NCBI GenBank assembly: GCA_900546345.1
Contig: URCI01000004.1
Span: 1 to 64,000 of the forward strand
DNA length: 64,000 nt
Direction: 5' to 3'
Origin: an uncultured Prevotella sp.
GTDB taxonomy: Bacteria; Bacteroidota; Bacteroidia; Bacteroidales; Bacteroidaceae
A model generated the notes under the pieces. The model was not told the DNA's origin. It was given only the letters and a program-made list of their open reading frames with translations, and ran no database searches. Made by a program: the position numbers and the translations under genes. Shown piece by piece: positions 1 to 9,041 of the stretch (position 1 is the stretch's first letter; the number at the start of each line of letters is the position of its first letter).

Positions 1-2
1 TG

Positions 3-1496
3 AGCGCCAAAGACTACACCGACAAGCTTGTCGTGACCGTCAACGGTACGGCTACGCGACAGACGGCAACCATCAGCGTGAACAAAAACAACGATGGTAC
101 CTACAACTTCAACCTGAAGAACTTCATGCTCAAAATGGGTAAAGAATCCATGGGCATCGGAAACATCACGCTCAACAACCTCAAAGCTGCAAAGAGCAGC
201 AAGGGCGACGTGGTGTCTACACACCAGGATATTGCCATCACCGCCGGCGATGACCCCAAGGTCACTACATGGATGGGACCGATGCTCGGCAACATCCCAT
301 TGGATCTGAAACTGCTCGTCAATGATGAGAAACTCTATACGCTCATTGGTATAAGCATCCCCGGACAAACCATTCACGTTACCTTCGGCGACAACTACCA
401 GCTGCCCAACAGCGGGTTTGAAGACTATCGCACTGAATCCATCTATCAGGCCGATTTAATCGGCGGAGGCGACCCTGTGCTCGTTAATGTGAAAGAGCCA
501 CTCAACTGGCATTCCTTCGCTTCGGCCACCGGCGATTACGCTGCCGCCGCCAACGGTTTCTCTAACCCGCATACCTACTCCGCCAACATCGTGCGTCCAG
601 GAAGCACAGGCAAGAAGAGCATCCTGCTTACCTCAGCTTCGGTCTTTGGCATCACAGCCAACGGCACCATCACCACAGGCCGTATGCAGGCCGGAGACTA
701 TGATGCCGCTAACACGAAGAACTGCGCTTTCCTCTCCACTGACAGCACTTCTACCGACAGTCACGGCGACCCGTTCTATGCACTCATAGGCGGCACGCCA
801 GACTCCATCGCCGTGTGGGTGAAGTTCAAACAGCAGACTCCCGTTGCTGATCATCCTTACGCTACGATCAGCGCAGCCATCACCGATGGTACTTACTATC
901 AAGATCCTCAGGACAAGGAATACACCAATGTGGCAGCCACAGCCAAGGATGCTAAGATTGCCTCCAACGACTTTGCCTGGCAGCGCATCGTCATTCCATT
1001 TAAGTACAACGACAATGATGTGAAAGCCAAAGCTATGCTCGTGACCATCTCCACCAACGCTGATCCTGGTCAAGGCTCTGCTGCTGACAGTCTCTACGTC
1101 GACGACATCAGCCTCATCTACAACGTAGACAAGCCGACAGTAACCGTTAATGGTCATGCCGTCACGCTCGACAAAGACGAAGTGAGCGCCAATGCCGCTG
1201 ACCCTGCCAACGCTACAATCGTTGCCACAACCGCCAACAAAGGCGCTTTTGGCGCTATTCGCGAACTCAGCGCGACCGACACACAGCGCAAGGTAGAGCT
1301 GCTCTATTGCTCTGACGACCTGCAGACGATCAAGACATATACCCTCGTTATCAACAAGGACACAGAGACTGGTATCAGCCAAATCGAAACTGCTACCAAC
1401 AAGAAGAGCAAGGTTTATGACCTGAATGGACGCGAGGTGAAGACCATGCGCCACGGCAATGTCTACATCATCAATGGAAAGAAAGTCCTGAACTAA
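3..1496 (+). CDS. Secreted PCMD-domain (putative carbohydrate metabolism) protein, 5' end outside window
   Basis: The reading frame is open from base 3, so the gene enters from the left; the GTG at 33 lies inside it and is not the start. About 50-110 residues in, there is a beta-rich segment resembling the calycin-like domain seen in Bacteroidales surface proteins. It is followed by a region that looks like a PCMD domain (NSGFEDYRTE onward, ending near LYVDDISLIY), a family found in secreted glycan-related proteins. The C-terminus has the Prevotella-type ending VYDLNGREV...VYIINGKKVLN, probably a sorting or anchoring tail. The substrate cannot be told. A strong terminator follows about 90 bp after the stop. 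Domain assignment is by resemblance only. Confidence 0.75.
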   Translation, partial: SAKDYTDKLVVTVNGTATRQTATISVNKNNDGTYNFNLKNFMLKMGKESMGIGNITLNNLKAAKSSKGDVVSTHQDIAITAGDDPKVTTWMGPMLGNIPLDLKLLVNDEKLYTLIGISIPGQTIHVTFGDNYQLPNSGFEDYRTESIYQADLIGGGDPVLVNVKEPLNWHSFASATGDYAAAANGFSNPHTYSANIVRPGSTGKKSILLTSASVFGITANGTITTGRMQAGDYDAANTKNCAFLSTDSTSTDSHGDPFYALIGGTPDSIAVWVKFKQQTPVADHPYATISAAITDGTYYQDPQDKEYTNVAATAKDAKIASNDFAWQRIVIPFKYNDNDVKAKAMLVTISTNADPGQGSAADSLYVDDISLIYNVDKPTVTVNGHAVTLDKDEVSANAADPANATIVATTANKGAFGAIRELSATDTQRKVELLYCSDDLQTIKTYTLVINKDTETGISQIETATNKKSKVYDLNGREVKTMRHGNVYIINGKKVLN

Positions 1497-1585
1497 AGAA
1501 AAGAAAGAGACAACCTCAAGCATAAGTCTCTGCATATGAAGAATATGACAAGAAGATAAAACTTTACATCTTTTTGTCGCCAAAT

Positions 1586-1625
1586 AAAAATCCCGTGTCT
1601 GTAGCATACAGATACGGGATTTTTT
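1586..1625 (+). terminator. Rho-independent terminator after the PCMD gene
   Basis: Arms of 18 nt (1586-1603 and 1607-1624) pair with one G-U wobble around a GCA loop and run into a T tract. Because the hairpin lies here, the ATG at 1574 in the frame of the next gene is not a credible start. Confidence 0.9.
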
Positions 1626-1627
1626 CT

Positions 1628-1635
1628 TATCTTTG
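1628..1635 (+). promoter_or_regulatory. -7 element upstream of the DUF2851 gene
   Basis: TATCTTTG matches the Bacteroidetes -7 consensus TAnnTTTG. It follows directly on the T tract of the preceding terminator. The -33 position falls in the terminator stem and no clear TTTG is seen there. Confidence 0.6.
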
Positions 1636-1693
1636 CATAAGAGATCTGACCAAGGAAGGATCCATCTTAACCAAGAATGATAAAAGCCAACTG

Positions 1694-2989
1694 ATGGAAC
1701 AGCTATTGCACTATTGCTGGAAGCACAAGCTCTTCCCACTCAAACAACTCATGACCACGAACGGACAAACCGTTGAGGTCATTGATCCAGGACTGCACAA
1801 CCGCAACGCAGGACCTGACTTCTTCAACGCAAAGGTGAAGATCGACGGTACGCTGTGGGTGGGCAACGTGGAGATTCACGATAAGTCCTCGGACTGGTAT
1901 GTGCATGGGCACGAGAAGGACGACCATTATAATAATGTGGTGCTGCATGTCACGGGCAAGGCTGACACGGAGGTAAAAACGGCAAACGGCGAGATACTGC
2001 CGCAACTGGAGATGGAAGTACCGGAGAAGGTGGAAAAACACTACCGCGAGCTGTTGCAGGAAGACCAGTACCCTCCTTGCTATCGCATCATTCCCCAACT
2101 CTCACGGCTCACCGTTCATTCTTGGATGAGTGCGTTGCAAACCGAAAGACTGGAGCAGAAGACGGAACAGATCAGACAGAGAGTGGCCATCGCCAACGGC
2201 TCGTGGGAGCAGGCCTACTTTGTCACGCTGGCGCGAAGCTTTGGCTTTGGCATCAACAGCGAGGCCTTTGAGCAATGGGCGCTGCACGTGCCGCTGCATG
2301 ACGTGGACCACCATCGCGACGACATCTTCCAAATAGAGGCGCTGTTCATGGGGCAGGCCGGGCTGCTCAACCCGGAGGATATGCCACAAAGACGCAGGAC
2401 TCAGGCGGAGGAAGACGACTATTTCCAGAGGCTGCGACGGGAATATCTTTATCTCGCACACAAGTTCTCGTTGGAGCCAATCAGTGGACAGAGATGGAGA
2501 TTTCTCAGGCTCAGGCCACAGAACTTCCCCACCATACGCATCGCGCAACTGGTCAACCTCTACTATCAACACAAGACCGGACTAAGCCAACTTATGGACT
2601 GCAAGACGCTGAAAGACGTGCAGCAACTCTTTGATACGGAGGTAACGCCTTACTGGGAGACGCACTATACCTTCGGAGCGGAAAGCAAGAAGACAGAAAA
2701 GCGATTGTCGAAAGACTCCATCACGGTGCTGACGATCAACACGGTGGTGCCGATGCTCTTCGCTTATGGCAGACATAAAGAGGACGACAGGCTCTGCGAC
2801 CGCTCCTTCGACTTCCTCGAAGCGCTCAAAGCGGAGGATAATCACATCGTCAGAATGTGGAAGGAATGCGGACTCGAAGTGGAGAACGCAGGAGACTCTC
2901 AGGCACTTATCCAACTGAAAAACGAATACTGCAACCGACGGGACTGTCTCCGCTGCCGGTTCGGATATGAATATCTGAGAAATGTATAA
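1694..2989 (+). CDS. DUF2851 family protein
   Basis: This 431-residue cytoplasmic protein starts MEQLLHYCWKHKLFP, the usual N-terminus of the family; an upstream in-frame ATG at 1574 precedes a terminator and promoter and is rejected. The best conserved block is GPDFFNAKVKIDG followed by GNVEIH and SDWYVHGHEKDDHY (residues about 40-85). The D...(V)EIH spacing resembles a PD-(D/E)XK nuclease core, which is inference; the family has no established function that I know of. Near the C-terminus CNRRDCLRCRFG holds three cysteines and could bind metal. It leads a compact series with a thioesterase and dprA. Confidence 0.8.
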   Translation: MEQLLHYCWKHKLFPLKQLMTTNGQTVEVIDPGLHNRNAGPDFFNAKVKIDGTLWVGNVEIHDKSSDWYVHGHEKDDHYNNVVLHVTGKADTEVKTANGEILPQLEMEVPEKVEKHYRELLQEDQYPPCYRIIPQLSRLTVHSWMSALQTERLEQKTEQIRQRVAIANGSWEQAYFVTLARSFGFGINSEAFEQWALHVPLHDVDHHRDDIFQIEALFMGQAGLLNPEDMPQRRRTQAEEDDYFQRLRREYLYLAHKFSLEPISGQRWRFLRLRPQNFPTIRIAQLVNLYYQHKTGLSQLMDCKTLKDVQQLFDTEVTPYWETHYTFGAESKKTEKRLSKDSITVLTINTVVPMLFAYGRHKEDDRLCDRSFDFLEALKAEDNHIVRMWKECGLEVENAGDSQALIQLKNEYCNRRDCLRCRFGYEYLRNV

Positions 2990-3033
2990 TGTATAGTGTA
3001 TAAATAAAAATGAATAAATATCACGCAACACTC

Positions 3034-3492
3034 ATGAAGTCTTATCTTTTTGAAACCCGTATGGAGGTGCGCGACTATGAATGCGATATCGAAGGCATTG
3101 TCAACAACGCCAACTATCTCCATTATACAGAGCACACACGTCACCGTTTCCTTCGCGCCCTGGGCGTGAGCTTTGCCGATCTGCACGAGAAAGGCATCGA
3201 CGCAGTAGTGGCCCGGATGCAACTGCAATTCAAGCGACCGCTGAAATGCGACGATGAGTTTCTATCCTGCCTCAACCTACGCAAGGAGGGCATACGCTAT
3301 GTCTTTGAGCACGATATCTATCGAGTCGCTGACAAGGCGCTGTGCTTTCATGCCGATACCGAACTGGTCACACTCATCAACGGACGGCTCGGTGTGAGCA
3401 AAGACTACGACGATGCTTTCCTGCCTGTCATTGAGCGCTTCCAAAAGGATGGCTCTCCCGTAACATATCCTAACGATAATGCCGATAAATAG
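3034..3492 (+). CDS. Acyl-CoA thioesterase, hotdog fold (YbgC/FadM type)
   Basis: A 152-residue single hotdog-domain protein. The segment VRDYECDIEGIVNNANYLHY is the family's N-terminal signature, in which the Asp of D-x-x-G-I-V and the following Asn/Tyr region line the catalytic site. Such enzymes hydrolyse acyl-CoA or 4-hydroxybenzoyl-CoA type thioesters in the cytoplasm; the natural substrate is unknown. The ATG at 3034 puts the first beta strand at the normal distance; an in-frame ATG at 3010 would add eight residues and is possible. It lies 44 bp after DUF2851 and 15 bp before dprA, so it is probably co-transcribed. Confidence 0.85.
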   Translation: MKSYLFETRMEVRDYECDIEGIVNNANYLHYTEHTRHRFLRALGVSFADLHEKGIDAVVARMQLQFKRPLKCDDEFLSCLNLRKEGIRYVFEHDIYRVADKALCFHADTELVTLINGRLGVSKDYDDAFLPVIERFQKDGSPVTYPNDNADK

Positions 3493-3507
3493 GCCTTCAC
3501 TCTGTAT

Positions 3508-4638
3508 ATGATCACTGACGAGGAACTCATCAACACCATCATTCTGACCCGCCTCAGCTATTTCCATCTCAACACGATGGTAGAGCTCTATAAGCAGCTG
3601 GGGTCGGCAACAGAGATCATCCAACAACGTAATCAGTTGAGACGGGCATTTCCTGCTCTGCCCCAACGCATCACCGACGATCTGATGGACGCCGAAGCCA
3701 TGCGACCAAGAGCCGTCGAAGAACTGACCTACTGCCGGGAGCATGACGTACAGATGCTGTGTCTCAACGACAAAAACTATCCCAAACGACTCATGGAATG
3801 CGCCGATCCGCCACTCATGCTCTTTTACAAGGGACAGGCAGACCTCAACCGGCAGCATGTCATCGCCGTGGTAGGCACACGACATTGCACTACCTACGGA
3901 CAAGATCTCATCCGGCGTTTCATGGAGGATCTCAAAAACTTGTGTCCTGAAACACTGATTGTCAGCGGACTCGCATACGGTGTCGACATTCATGCACACA
4001 GGAATGCATTGCAAAACAACATGGACACGGTGGCGGTACTGGCCCATGGACTCGACGATCTCTACCCGCCAAGACACCGTGACACAGCCAACGAGATGAT
4101 CAGCCACGGCGGTCTGATCACTGAATATATGACGCACACCAAGATCGACAAACTCAACTTCGTGCGCCGAAACCGTATCACAGCAGGACTCAGCGACGCC
4201 ACAATTGTCGTGGAAAGTGCCGCTAAGGGAGGAGGACTCATCACCGCACGCATCTCAAGAGAGTATAATCGCGACGTGTTTGCTTTCCCCGGAGCGGTCG
4301 GAGCGCCCTACAGTGAGGGATGCAACCAACTGATCCGTGACAACGGAGCTGCGTTGATCACCTCTGCCGCAGACTTTGTCAAGGCTATGGGATGGCAAAA
4401 CGAACTGCAAATCGGCCAAATCAGAAAAGCAGGAATCGAACGGGAGATGTTTCCGGATCTTGACGAAGAGGAACACAAAATCGTCGCTCTGCTACAAACA
4501 CAAAACGATCTCCCCGCAAACATCATCGCCGTAAAAACAGCACTGAATATCGGTACGATACAGGCCAAACTGTTCTCTTTGGAGATGAAAGGAGTCGTCA
4601 AGCCTTATGCCGGAGGATTCTATCACCTGCTGACATAG
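3508..4638 (+). CDS. dprA: DNA-processing protein DprA (Smf)
   Basis: DprA protects incoming single-stranded DNA and loads RecA during natural transformation. The 376-residue protein has an N-terminal helical region, the Rossmann-like DprA core with VVGTRHCTTYG, SGLAYGVDIHAH, AVLAHGLDDLYPP, FVRRNRITAGLSD and AFPGAVG, and a C-terminal winged-helix segment (about 310-375). Length and domain order are normal. It is the only competence-related gene in the window, and dprA is widespread in bacteria not known to be competent, so its presence does not prove transformability. Confidence 0.95.
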   Translation: MITDEELINTIILTRLSYFHLNTMVELYKQLGSATEIIQQRNQLRRAFPALPQRITDDLMDAEAMRPRAVEELTYCREHDVQMLCLNDKNYPKRLMECADPPLMLFYKGQADLNRQHVIAVVGTRHCTTYGQDLIRRFMEDLKNLCPETLIVSGLAYGVDIHAHRNALQNNMDTVAVLAHGLDDLYPPRHRDTANEMISHGGLITEYMTHTKIDKLNFVRRNRITAGLSDATIVVESAAKGGGLITARISREYNRDVFAFPGAVGAPYSEGCNQLIRDNGAALITSAADFVKAMGWQNELQIGQIRKAGIEREMFPDLDEEEHKIVALLQTQNDLPANIIAVKTALNIGTIQAKLFSLEMKGVVKPYAGGFYHLLT

Positions 4639-4658
4639 GCTTTTCCACTTTTTTTCGT

Positions 4659-4666
4659 TACCTTTG
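4659..4666 (+). promoter_or_regulatory. -7 element of dusB, almost on the start codon
   Basis: TACCTTTG fits TAnnTTTG and ends only 9 bp before the ATG at 4676. Transcription would begin roughly at 4671-4674, giving a leader of only a few bases. No clear -33 TTTG is visible. Confidence 0.55.
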
Positions 4667-4675
4667 CACCCATAT

Positions 4676-5701
4676 ATGAAGATAGGAAACATAGACTTTG
4701 GTTACCGTCCTCTTTTCCTCGCACCCATGGAAGATGTGACGGACGTGGGCTTCCGTATGCTCTGCAAACGGTTTGGAGCAGCAATGGTTTATACTGAATT
4801 CGTTTCTGCTGACGCCATCATTCGTAGCATCAAGTCGACACTTGACAAGATGCATATCAATGACGAAGAACGGCCTGTAGGCATTCAGATCTATGGACGC
4901 GACGTGGACTCAATGGTGGAAGCGGCAAAAATCGTGGAATCGGTACACCCGGATATCATTGATCTTAACTTTGGCTGCCCTGTGAAAAAGGTGGCCGGGA
5001 AAGGAGCTGGAGCGGGGATGCTCAAAAACATCCCACTCTTGCTTGATATCACAAGAGAGGTCGTCAAAGCCGTGAAAACGCCGGTAACGGTAAAGACGAG
5101 ACTGGGATGGGACAAAGAAAACCTGATCATCACGGACTTGGCAGAGCAGTTGCAGGACTGCGGTATACAGGCGTTGACCATACATGGACGTACGAGGAGC
5201 CAGATGTATACCGGAGATGCTGACTGGACTCTGATTAAGGCTGTGAAAGACAACCCCCGTATCCACATTCCTATCATCGGCAACGGTGACATCACTACAC
5301 CACAAGAGGCTGAGAACGCCTTTGATAAGTATGGTGTGGACGCCGTCATGGTGGGACGCGCAACCTTCGGCCATCCTTGGATCTTTCAGGAGATGCGGCA
5401 ATATATCGACGCCGAGAAGACTCGCAAAGAGGGCGGCACGCCTGTAGCACCCGCCGTCCTGACCATAGACGACAAGATCGACATCCTGGAAGAACAGCTG
5501 CGCATCAATGTGGAGCGCATTGACGAGTACCGGGGAATCCTCCATACAAGACGGCATCTTGCGGCTTCTCCCATCTTCAAGGGCATCTCGAATTTCCGTC
5601 AGACGCGCATCGCCATGCTCCGAGCAGAGACGGTTGAGGACCTCACCGACATTCTCGAGCAGTGCCGCGCCTACTTGAAGAGCGGGGATACGCAGGCGTA
5701 G
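4676..5701 (+). CDS. dusB: tRNA-dihydrouridine synthase (DusB type)
   Basis: This flavoenzyme reduces uridine to dihydrouridine in the tRNA D-loop. The 341-residue protein has the FMN TIM-barrel: APMEDVTD near the N-terminus, NFGCPVKKV with the catalytic cysteine near residue 100, TVKTRLGW, LTIHGRTR, GNGDI and VMVGRATFGHPW, then a C-terminal helical tRNA-binding domain. The ATG at 4676 gives MKIGNIDFG, the usual start; a TTG four codons earlier lies inside the -7 promoter element. The 3' end, including the stop codon, is part of a 23-bp direct duplication (5679-5724). Confidence 0.93.
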   Translation: MKIGNIDFGYRPLFLAPMEDVTDVGFRMLCKRFGAAMVYTEFVSADAIIRSIKSTLDKMHINDEERPVGIQIYGRDVDSMVEAAKIVESVHPDIIDLNFGCPVKKVAGKGAGAGMLKNIPLLLDITREVVKAVKTPVTVKTRLGWDKENLIITDLAEQLQDCGIQALTIHGRTRSQMYTGDADWTLIKAVKDNPRIHIPIIGNGDITTPQEAENAFDKYGVDAVMVGRATFGHPWIFQEMRQYIDAEKTRKEGGTPVAPAVLTIDDKIDILEEQLRINVERIDEYRGILHTRRHLAASPIFKGISNFRQTRIAMLRAETVEDLTDILEQCRAYLKSGDTQA

Positions 5702-5724
5702 AGAGCGGGGAAACGCAAGCGAAG
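5679..5724 (+). repeat. 23-bp direct repeat, two copies, across the dusB stop
   Basis: Two adjacent 23-bp units at 5679-5701 and 5702-5724 share 20 of 23 positions. The first ends with the dusB stop codon TAG. Shared core: AGAGCGGGG(A/T)..ACGCA.GCG.AG. Confidence 0.8.
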
Positions 5725-5843
5725 GCCGGCACCCAAAGCCCTGCAACGCCGTTTGCTCCTCTCTATGGCTGTGTTATGTATGTGGCTGCAGTGCAGCCGC
5801 TCCCCCACTTTCTCTTTGACAAACAAGCAATCATCAACACACA

Positions 5844-6875
5844 ATGGCAGAAGACTTTGACATACATGAGGAAAAGCTCTCCTCTACAGAAAAAGACTTT
5901 GAAAACGCGTTGCGTCCATTACGCTTTGACGACTTCAACGGTCAGCAAAAGGTAGTGGACAATCTACGCATCTTCGTCGAGGCCGCCAAATACCGTGGCG
6001 AGCCCCTCGACCACACTCTTCTCTACGGTCCTCCTGGTCTGGGAAAGACAACACTAAGCAATATCATCGCCAATGAGTTGGGAGTAGGCTTCAAAATCAC
6101 ATCCGGGCCCGTACTTGACAAACCCGGTGATCTGGCCGGCATTCTCACCTCTCTTGAGCCCAATGATGTGCTCTTCATCGACGAGATCCACCGCTTGCAA
6201 CCCGTTGTAGAGGAATATCTCTACTCCGCAATGGAAGACTACCGCATCGACATCATGATCGACAAAGGGCCTTCGGCAAGAAGCATACAGATCGATCTGA
6301 ATCCGTTTACACTCATCGGTGCCACCACACGCTCCGGTATGCTCACAGCACCTCTGCGCGCACGCTTCGGCATCAACATGCACTTGGAGTACTACGACCC
6401 GGAGACACTGAAAAAAATCATCAAGCGCTCCGCTATGCTACTGAAAGTGCCTATCGAGGACGACGCCGCGATGGAAATCGCAAGACGGAGCCGTGGCACG
6501 CCGCGTATTGCCAACGGATTGCTACGCCGCGTGCGTGACTTTGCTCAAGTAAAGGGCAACGGCACCATCACCTCGGCTATCGCACAGTTGTCTTTAGGCG
6601 CTTTGAACATCGACTCATACGGCCTTGATGAGATCGACAACAAGATTCTGCTGACCATCATCGACAAGTTTCGGGGTGGGCCCGTTGGTGTGTCTACCAT
6701 TGCTACAGCCATCGGAGAAGATGCGGACACCGTGGAGGAAGTCTATGAGCCATTCCTTATCATGGAGGGATTTATCAAGCGCACGCCTCGTGGACGTATG
6801 GCGACTGCACTGGCTTATGAGCATTTAGGACGTAACATCCGTTCGGCCGACCCTATGCAGCCGGAACTGTTCTGA
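5844..6875 (+). CDS. ruvB: Holliday junction branch-migration helicase subunit RuvB
   Basis: RuvB is the AAA+ motor that works with RuvA to migrate Holliday junctions. The 343-residue protein has Walker A GPPGLGKTT at residues 62-70, Walker B IDEIHRL near 115, sensor 1 GATTRSG, the arginine-finger region LRARFGI, and the C-terminal winged helix with GGPVGVSTIATAIGED and KRTPRGR. Length is standard. ruvA and ruvC are not nearby. The 142 bp between dusB and this gene have no clear promoter or terminator. Confidence 0.97.
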   Translation: MAEDFDIHEEKLSSTEKDFENALRPLRFDDFNGQQKVVDNLRIFVEAAKYRGEPLDHTLLYGPPGLGKTTLSNIIANELGVGFKITSGPVLDKPGDLAGILTSLEPNDVLFIDEIHRLQPVVEEYLYSAMEDYRIDIMIDKGPSARSIQIDLNPFTLIGATTRSGMLTAPLRARFGINMHLEYYDPETLKKIIKRSAMLLKVPIEDDAAMEIARRSRGTPRIANGLLRRVRDFAQVKGNGTITSAIAQLSLGALNIDSYGLDEIDNKILLTIIDKFRGGPVGVSTIATAIGEDADTVEEVYEPFLIMEGFIKRTPRGRMATALAYEHLGRNIRSADPMQPELF

Positions 6876-6935
6876 ACACAGCATACTCGTGTTGCCAAGA
6901 AGAAAGATCGTTATGAATCATATATAAGAAAGAAA

Positions 6936-8531
6936 ATGAAAATAAAGAAATACTTAGCAAGCCTTGCTGTAGGCCTCGCAACACTCTGTCCAGCCTCTGT
7001 CAACGCTCAGCGCCTACAGATCAATCTTGGCCCCGACAGTCCCTTGCGCAAGCTGCAAATCGCTGAGATGGCCATCAATAACCTCTATGTCGACACTGTC
7101 AACGAACAGAAACTTGTAGAAGGCGCCATTCGTGGCATGTTGGAAAAACTTGATCCACACTCTTCATACTCTTCTGCCAAAGAGACCAAGGCGCTCTCTG
7201 AGTCGCTCAATGGTTCGTTTGACGGTATTGGTGTGCAGTTCAACATTCAGTCCGACACTCTGCTCGTCATACAGCCCGTGTCAAAAGGTCCGTCAGAGAA
7301 AGTTGGTATCATGGCCGGCGACCGCATCATCAGTGTCAACGATACTGCCATTGCAGGCGTGAAAATGCCACAAGAGGAGATCATGAAGCGCTTGAGAGGT
7401 CCCAAGGGTACGCATGTGAAGTTGGGGATCGTACGGCGCGGCATCCAAGGGATATTGTATTTCGACGTTGTAAGAGACAAGATTCCGGTCAAGACGCTTG
7501 ATGCCTACTACATGATCAAGCCGCATATCGGCTACATCCGCATTGGCAGCTTCGGTGCTACTACCTACGATGAGTTCATGGCGGCCGTCAAGACACTGAA
7601 AGAACAGGGGATGAACGACCTGATACTGGACTTAGAGGAGAACGGCGGAGGATACCTAAATGCCGCAGTGGACATAGCCAACGAATTCCTAAAGAAGAAC
7701 GATCTGATTGTGTACACAATAGGCCGGCGGGTACCACGCGAAGAATATCGGGCAAAAGGCAACGGACAGCTTCAGAAAGGCAAGGTGATCGTGCTCGTCA
7801 ATGAGTTTACGGCTTCAGCTGCCGAAATCGTTACAGGTGCCATCCAAGACCAAGACAGAGGAAAGGTCGTGGGACGCCGCAGCTTTGGTAAAGGCCTTGT
7901 GCAGCGGCCTATCCCCTTTGCAGACGGCAGCATGATGCGCCTGACGATTGCACATTATTATACGCCATCGGGCCGCTGCATCCAGAAGCCTTATAAAAAA
8001 GGTGACCTCAAGGATTACGAAATGGAATTGGATGACCGCTACAAGCATGGAGAACTCTATAGTGCTGACAGCATTCACTTCGCCGACTCACTGAAGTATT
8101 ACACGCTGCGCCAGCATCGTACAGTGTATGGCGGTGGAGGCATTATGCCCGATTACTTTGTACCACTCGACACCACATTGTACACGCGCCTTCATCGTCA
8201 GTTGATGGCAAAGGGCATCGTCATTAAACATCATTTGAAATACGTTGACGATCATCGACAGAAGCTTAAAAACCAATACAAACACTTCAGTGACTTCCTG
8301 CAGCATTTCGTCGTGCCACAAAATCTCATCGACAGTATTCTCGCTGACGGAAAGAAACAGAAGATAGAGCAAAAAGATGATAAAGAACTCCAACAAACTC
8401 TCCCGTATCTCAAAACGCAGTTGAAAGCGCTCATTGCAAGGGATATTTGGGATATAAATGAATACTTCCAAATCATCAACGAAAAAAACAAAATAATCAG
8501 TAAAGCACTACAAATAATCAGTTCAGAGTAA
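6936..8531 (+). CDS. S41 family C-terminal processing peptidase
   Basis: A 531-residue exported serine protease. An N-terminal signal peptide ends near SVNAQ (residues 1-25). A PDZ domain follows (about 90-170, with GIGVQF and GIMAGDRI). The S41 catalytic core has the Ser-Lys dyad: Ser294 in NEFTASAAE and Lys319 in SFGKGLVQ. Such Ctp/Prc proteases trim periplasmic proteins from their C-termini. About 150 extra residues follow the core, as in other Bacteroidales members. It lies 60 bp after ruvB with no terminator between them, so read-through is likely. Confidence 0.92.
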   Translation: MKIKKYLASLAVGLATLCPASVNAQRLQINLGPDSPLRKLQIAEMAINNLYVDTVNEQKLVEGAIRGMLEKLDPHSSYSSAKETKALSESLNGSFDGIGVQFNIQSDTLLVIQPVSKGPSEKVGIMAGDRIISVNDTAIAGVKMPQEEIMKRLRGPKGTHVKLGIVRRGIQGILYFDVVRDKIPVKTLDAYYMIKPHIGYIRIGSFGATTYDEFMAAVKTLKEQGMNDLILDLEENGGGYLNAAVDIANEFLKKNDLIVYTIGRRVPREEYRAKGNGQLQKGKVIVLVNEFTASAAEIVTGAIQDQDRGKVVGRRSFGKGLVQRPIPFADGSMMRLTIAHYYTPSGRCIQKPYKKGDLKDYEMELDDRYKHGELYSADSIHFADSLKYYTLRQHRTVYGGGGIMPDYFVPLDTTLYTRLHRQLMAKGIVIKHHLKYVDDHRQKLKNQYKHFSDFLQHFVVPQNLIDSILADGKKQKIEQKDDKELQQTLPYLKTQLKALIARDIWDINEYFQIINEKNKIISKALQIISSE

Positions 8532-8624
8532 TAACATATTGTCAATAAAACTTAAAAGGGTGTCTCAAACATTCACAAATTAAACATCATGTGCTGTTTT
8601 GAGAGAACAACAGGTACAAAATCG

Positions 8625-8668
8625 TTGGCAGATAATTATTTAATGATTAAATTTGCTTCATTAAATAA
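8625..8668 (+). promoter_or_regulatory. Promoter with an inverted repeat straddling the -7 box, upstream of the AraC-type gene
   Basis: TTGG at 8625-8628 is separated by 19 bp from TAAATTTG at 8648-8655. The -7 box lies in the 11-bp spacer of a perfect inverted repeat: TTATTTAATGA at 8636-8646 and TCATTAAATAA at 8658-8668. The position suggests an operator that would block or bend the promoter; autoregulation is inference. Confidence 0.65.
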
Positions 8669-8686
8669 CTATATAAAACAACGATT

Positions 8687-9034
8687 ATGCCAAACCCGAT
8701 TGACCTTGACGAGGCTCTCTTCCAGCGCATTGAATATTATATCGTTCACGAGAAGATGTTCCTCCAACCACGTCTTTCACGTGAAGACGTGACGAATCGG
8801 GTGTATGTGCCCAGAAACAAGTTTGGTCAACTCTTCACCCGCTTTGCTGGCACCAACTTCGTTAACTACGTCAACAACCTCCGGCTGGACTATGCCGTGA
8901 AGTTGCTCAAAGAGCATCAAGAATACTCTATTGAAGCCGTCGCACGCGAATGCGGCATTCCAGCACCGCAGACGTTCTACCGAATCTTTGTGAAGAAATA
9001 TGGCATGACACCCACAGAATATAGAAAGAAATAA
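8687..9034 (+). CDS. Stand-alone AraC-type helix-turn-helix regulator
   Basis: The 115-residue protein is essentially only the AraC/XylS DNA-binding domain. The first helix-turn-helix lies about 30-60 (LSREDVTNRVYVPRNKFGQL) and the second about 80-110 (SIEAVARECGI...FYRIFVKKYGMTPTEYRK). There is no sensor domain, so it either senses nothing itself or works with a partner. The gene is a single transcription unit with its own promoter and terminator. Targets are unknown; the inverted repeat over its own promoter is the obvious candidate. Confidence 0.85.
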   Translation: MPNPIDLDEALFQRIEYYIVHEKMFLQPRLSREDVTNRVYVPRNKFGQLFTRFAGTNFVNYVNNLRLDYAVKLLKEHQEYSIEAVARECGIPAPQTFYRIFVKKYGMTPTEYRKK

Positions 9035-9041
9035 CAAAAAG

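Noticed and set aside
1574..1693. N-terminal extension of the DUF2851 protein
   Set aside because: The stretch overlaps the preceding gene's terminator and the -7 box, so it is unlikely to be in the mRNA.
8776..8785. TTCACGTGAA palindrome in the AraC-type gene
   Set aside because: It matches only the central part of a parS site, the flanks do not fit, and it is coding sequence.
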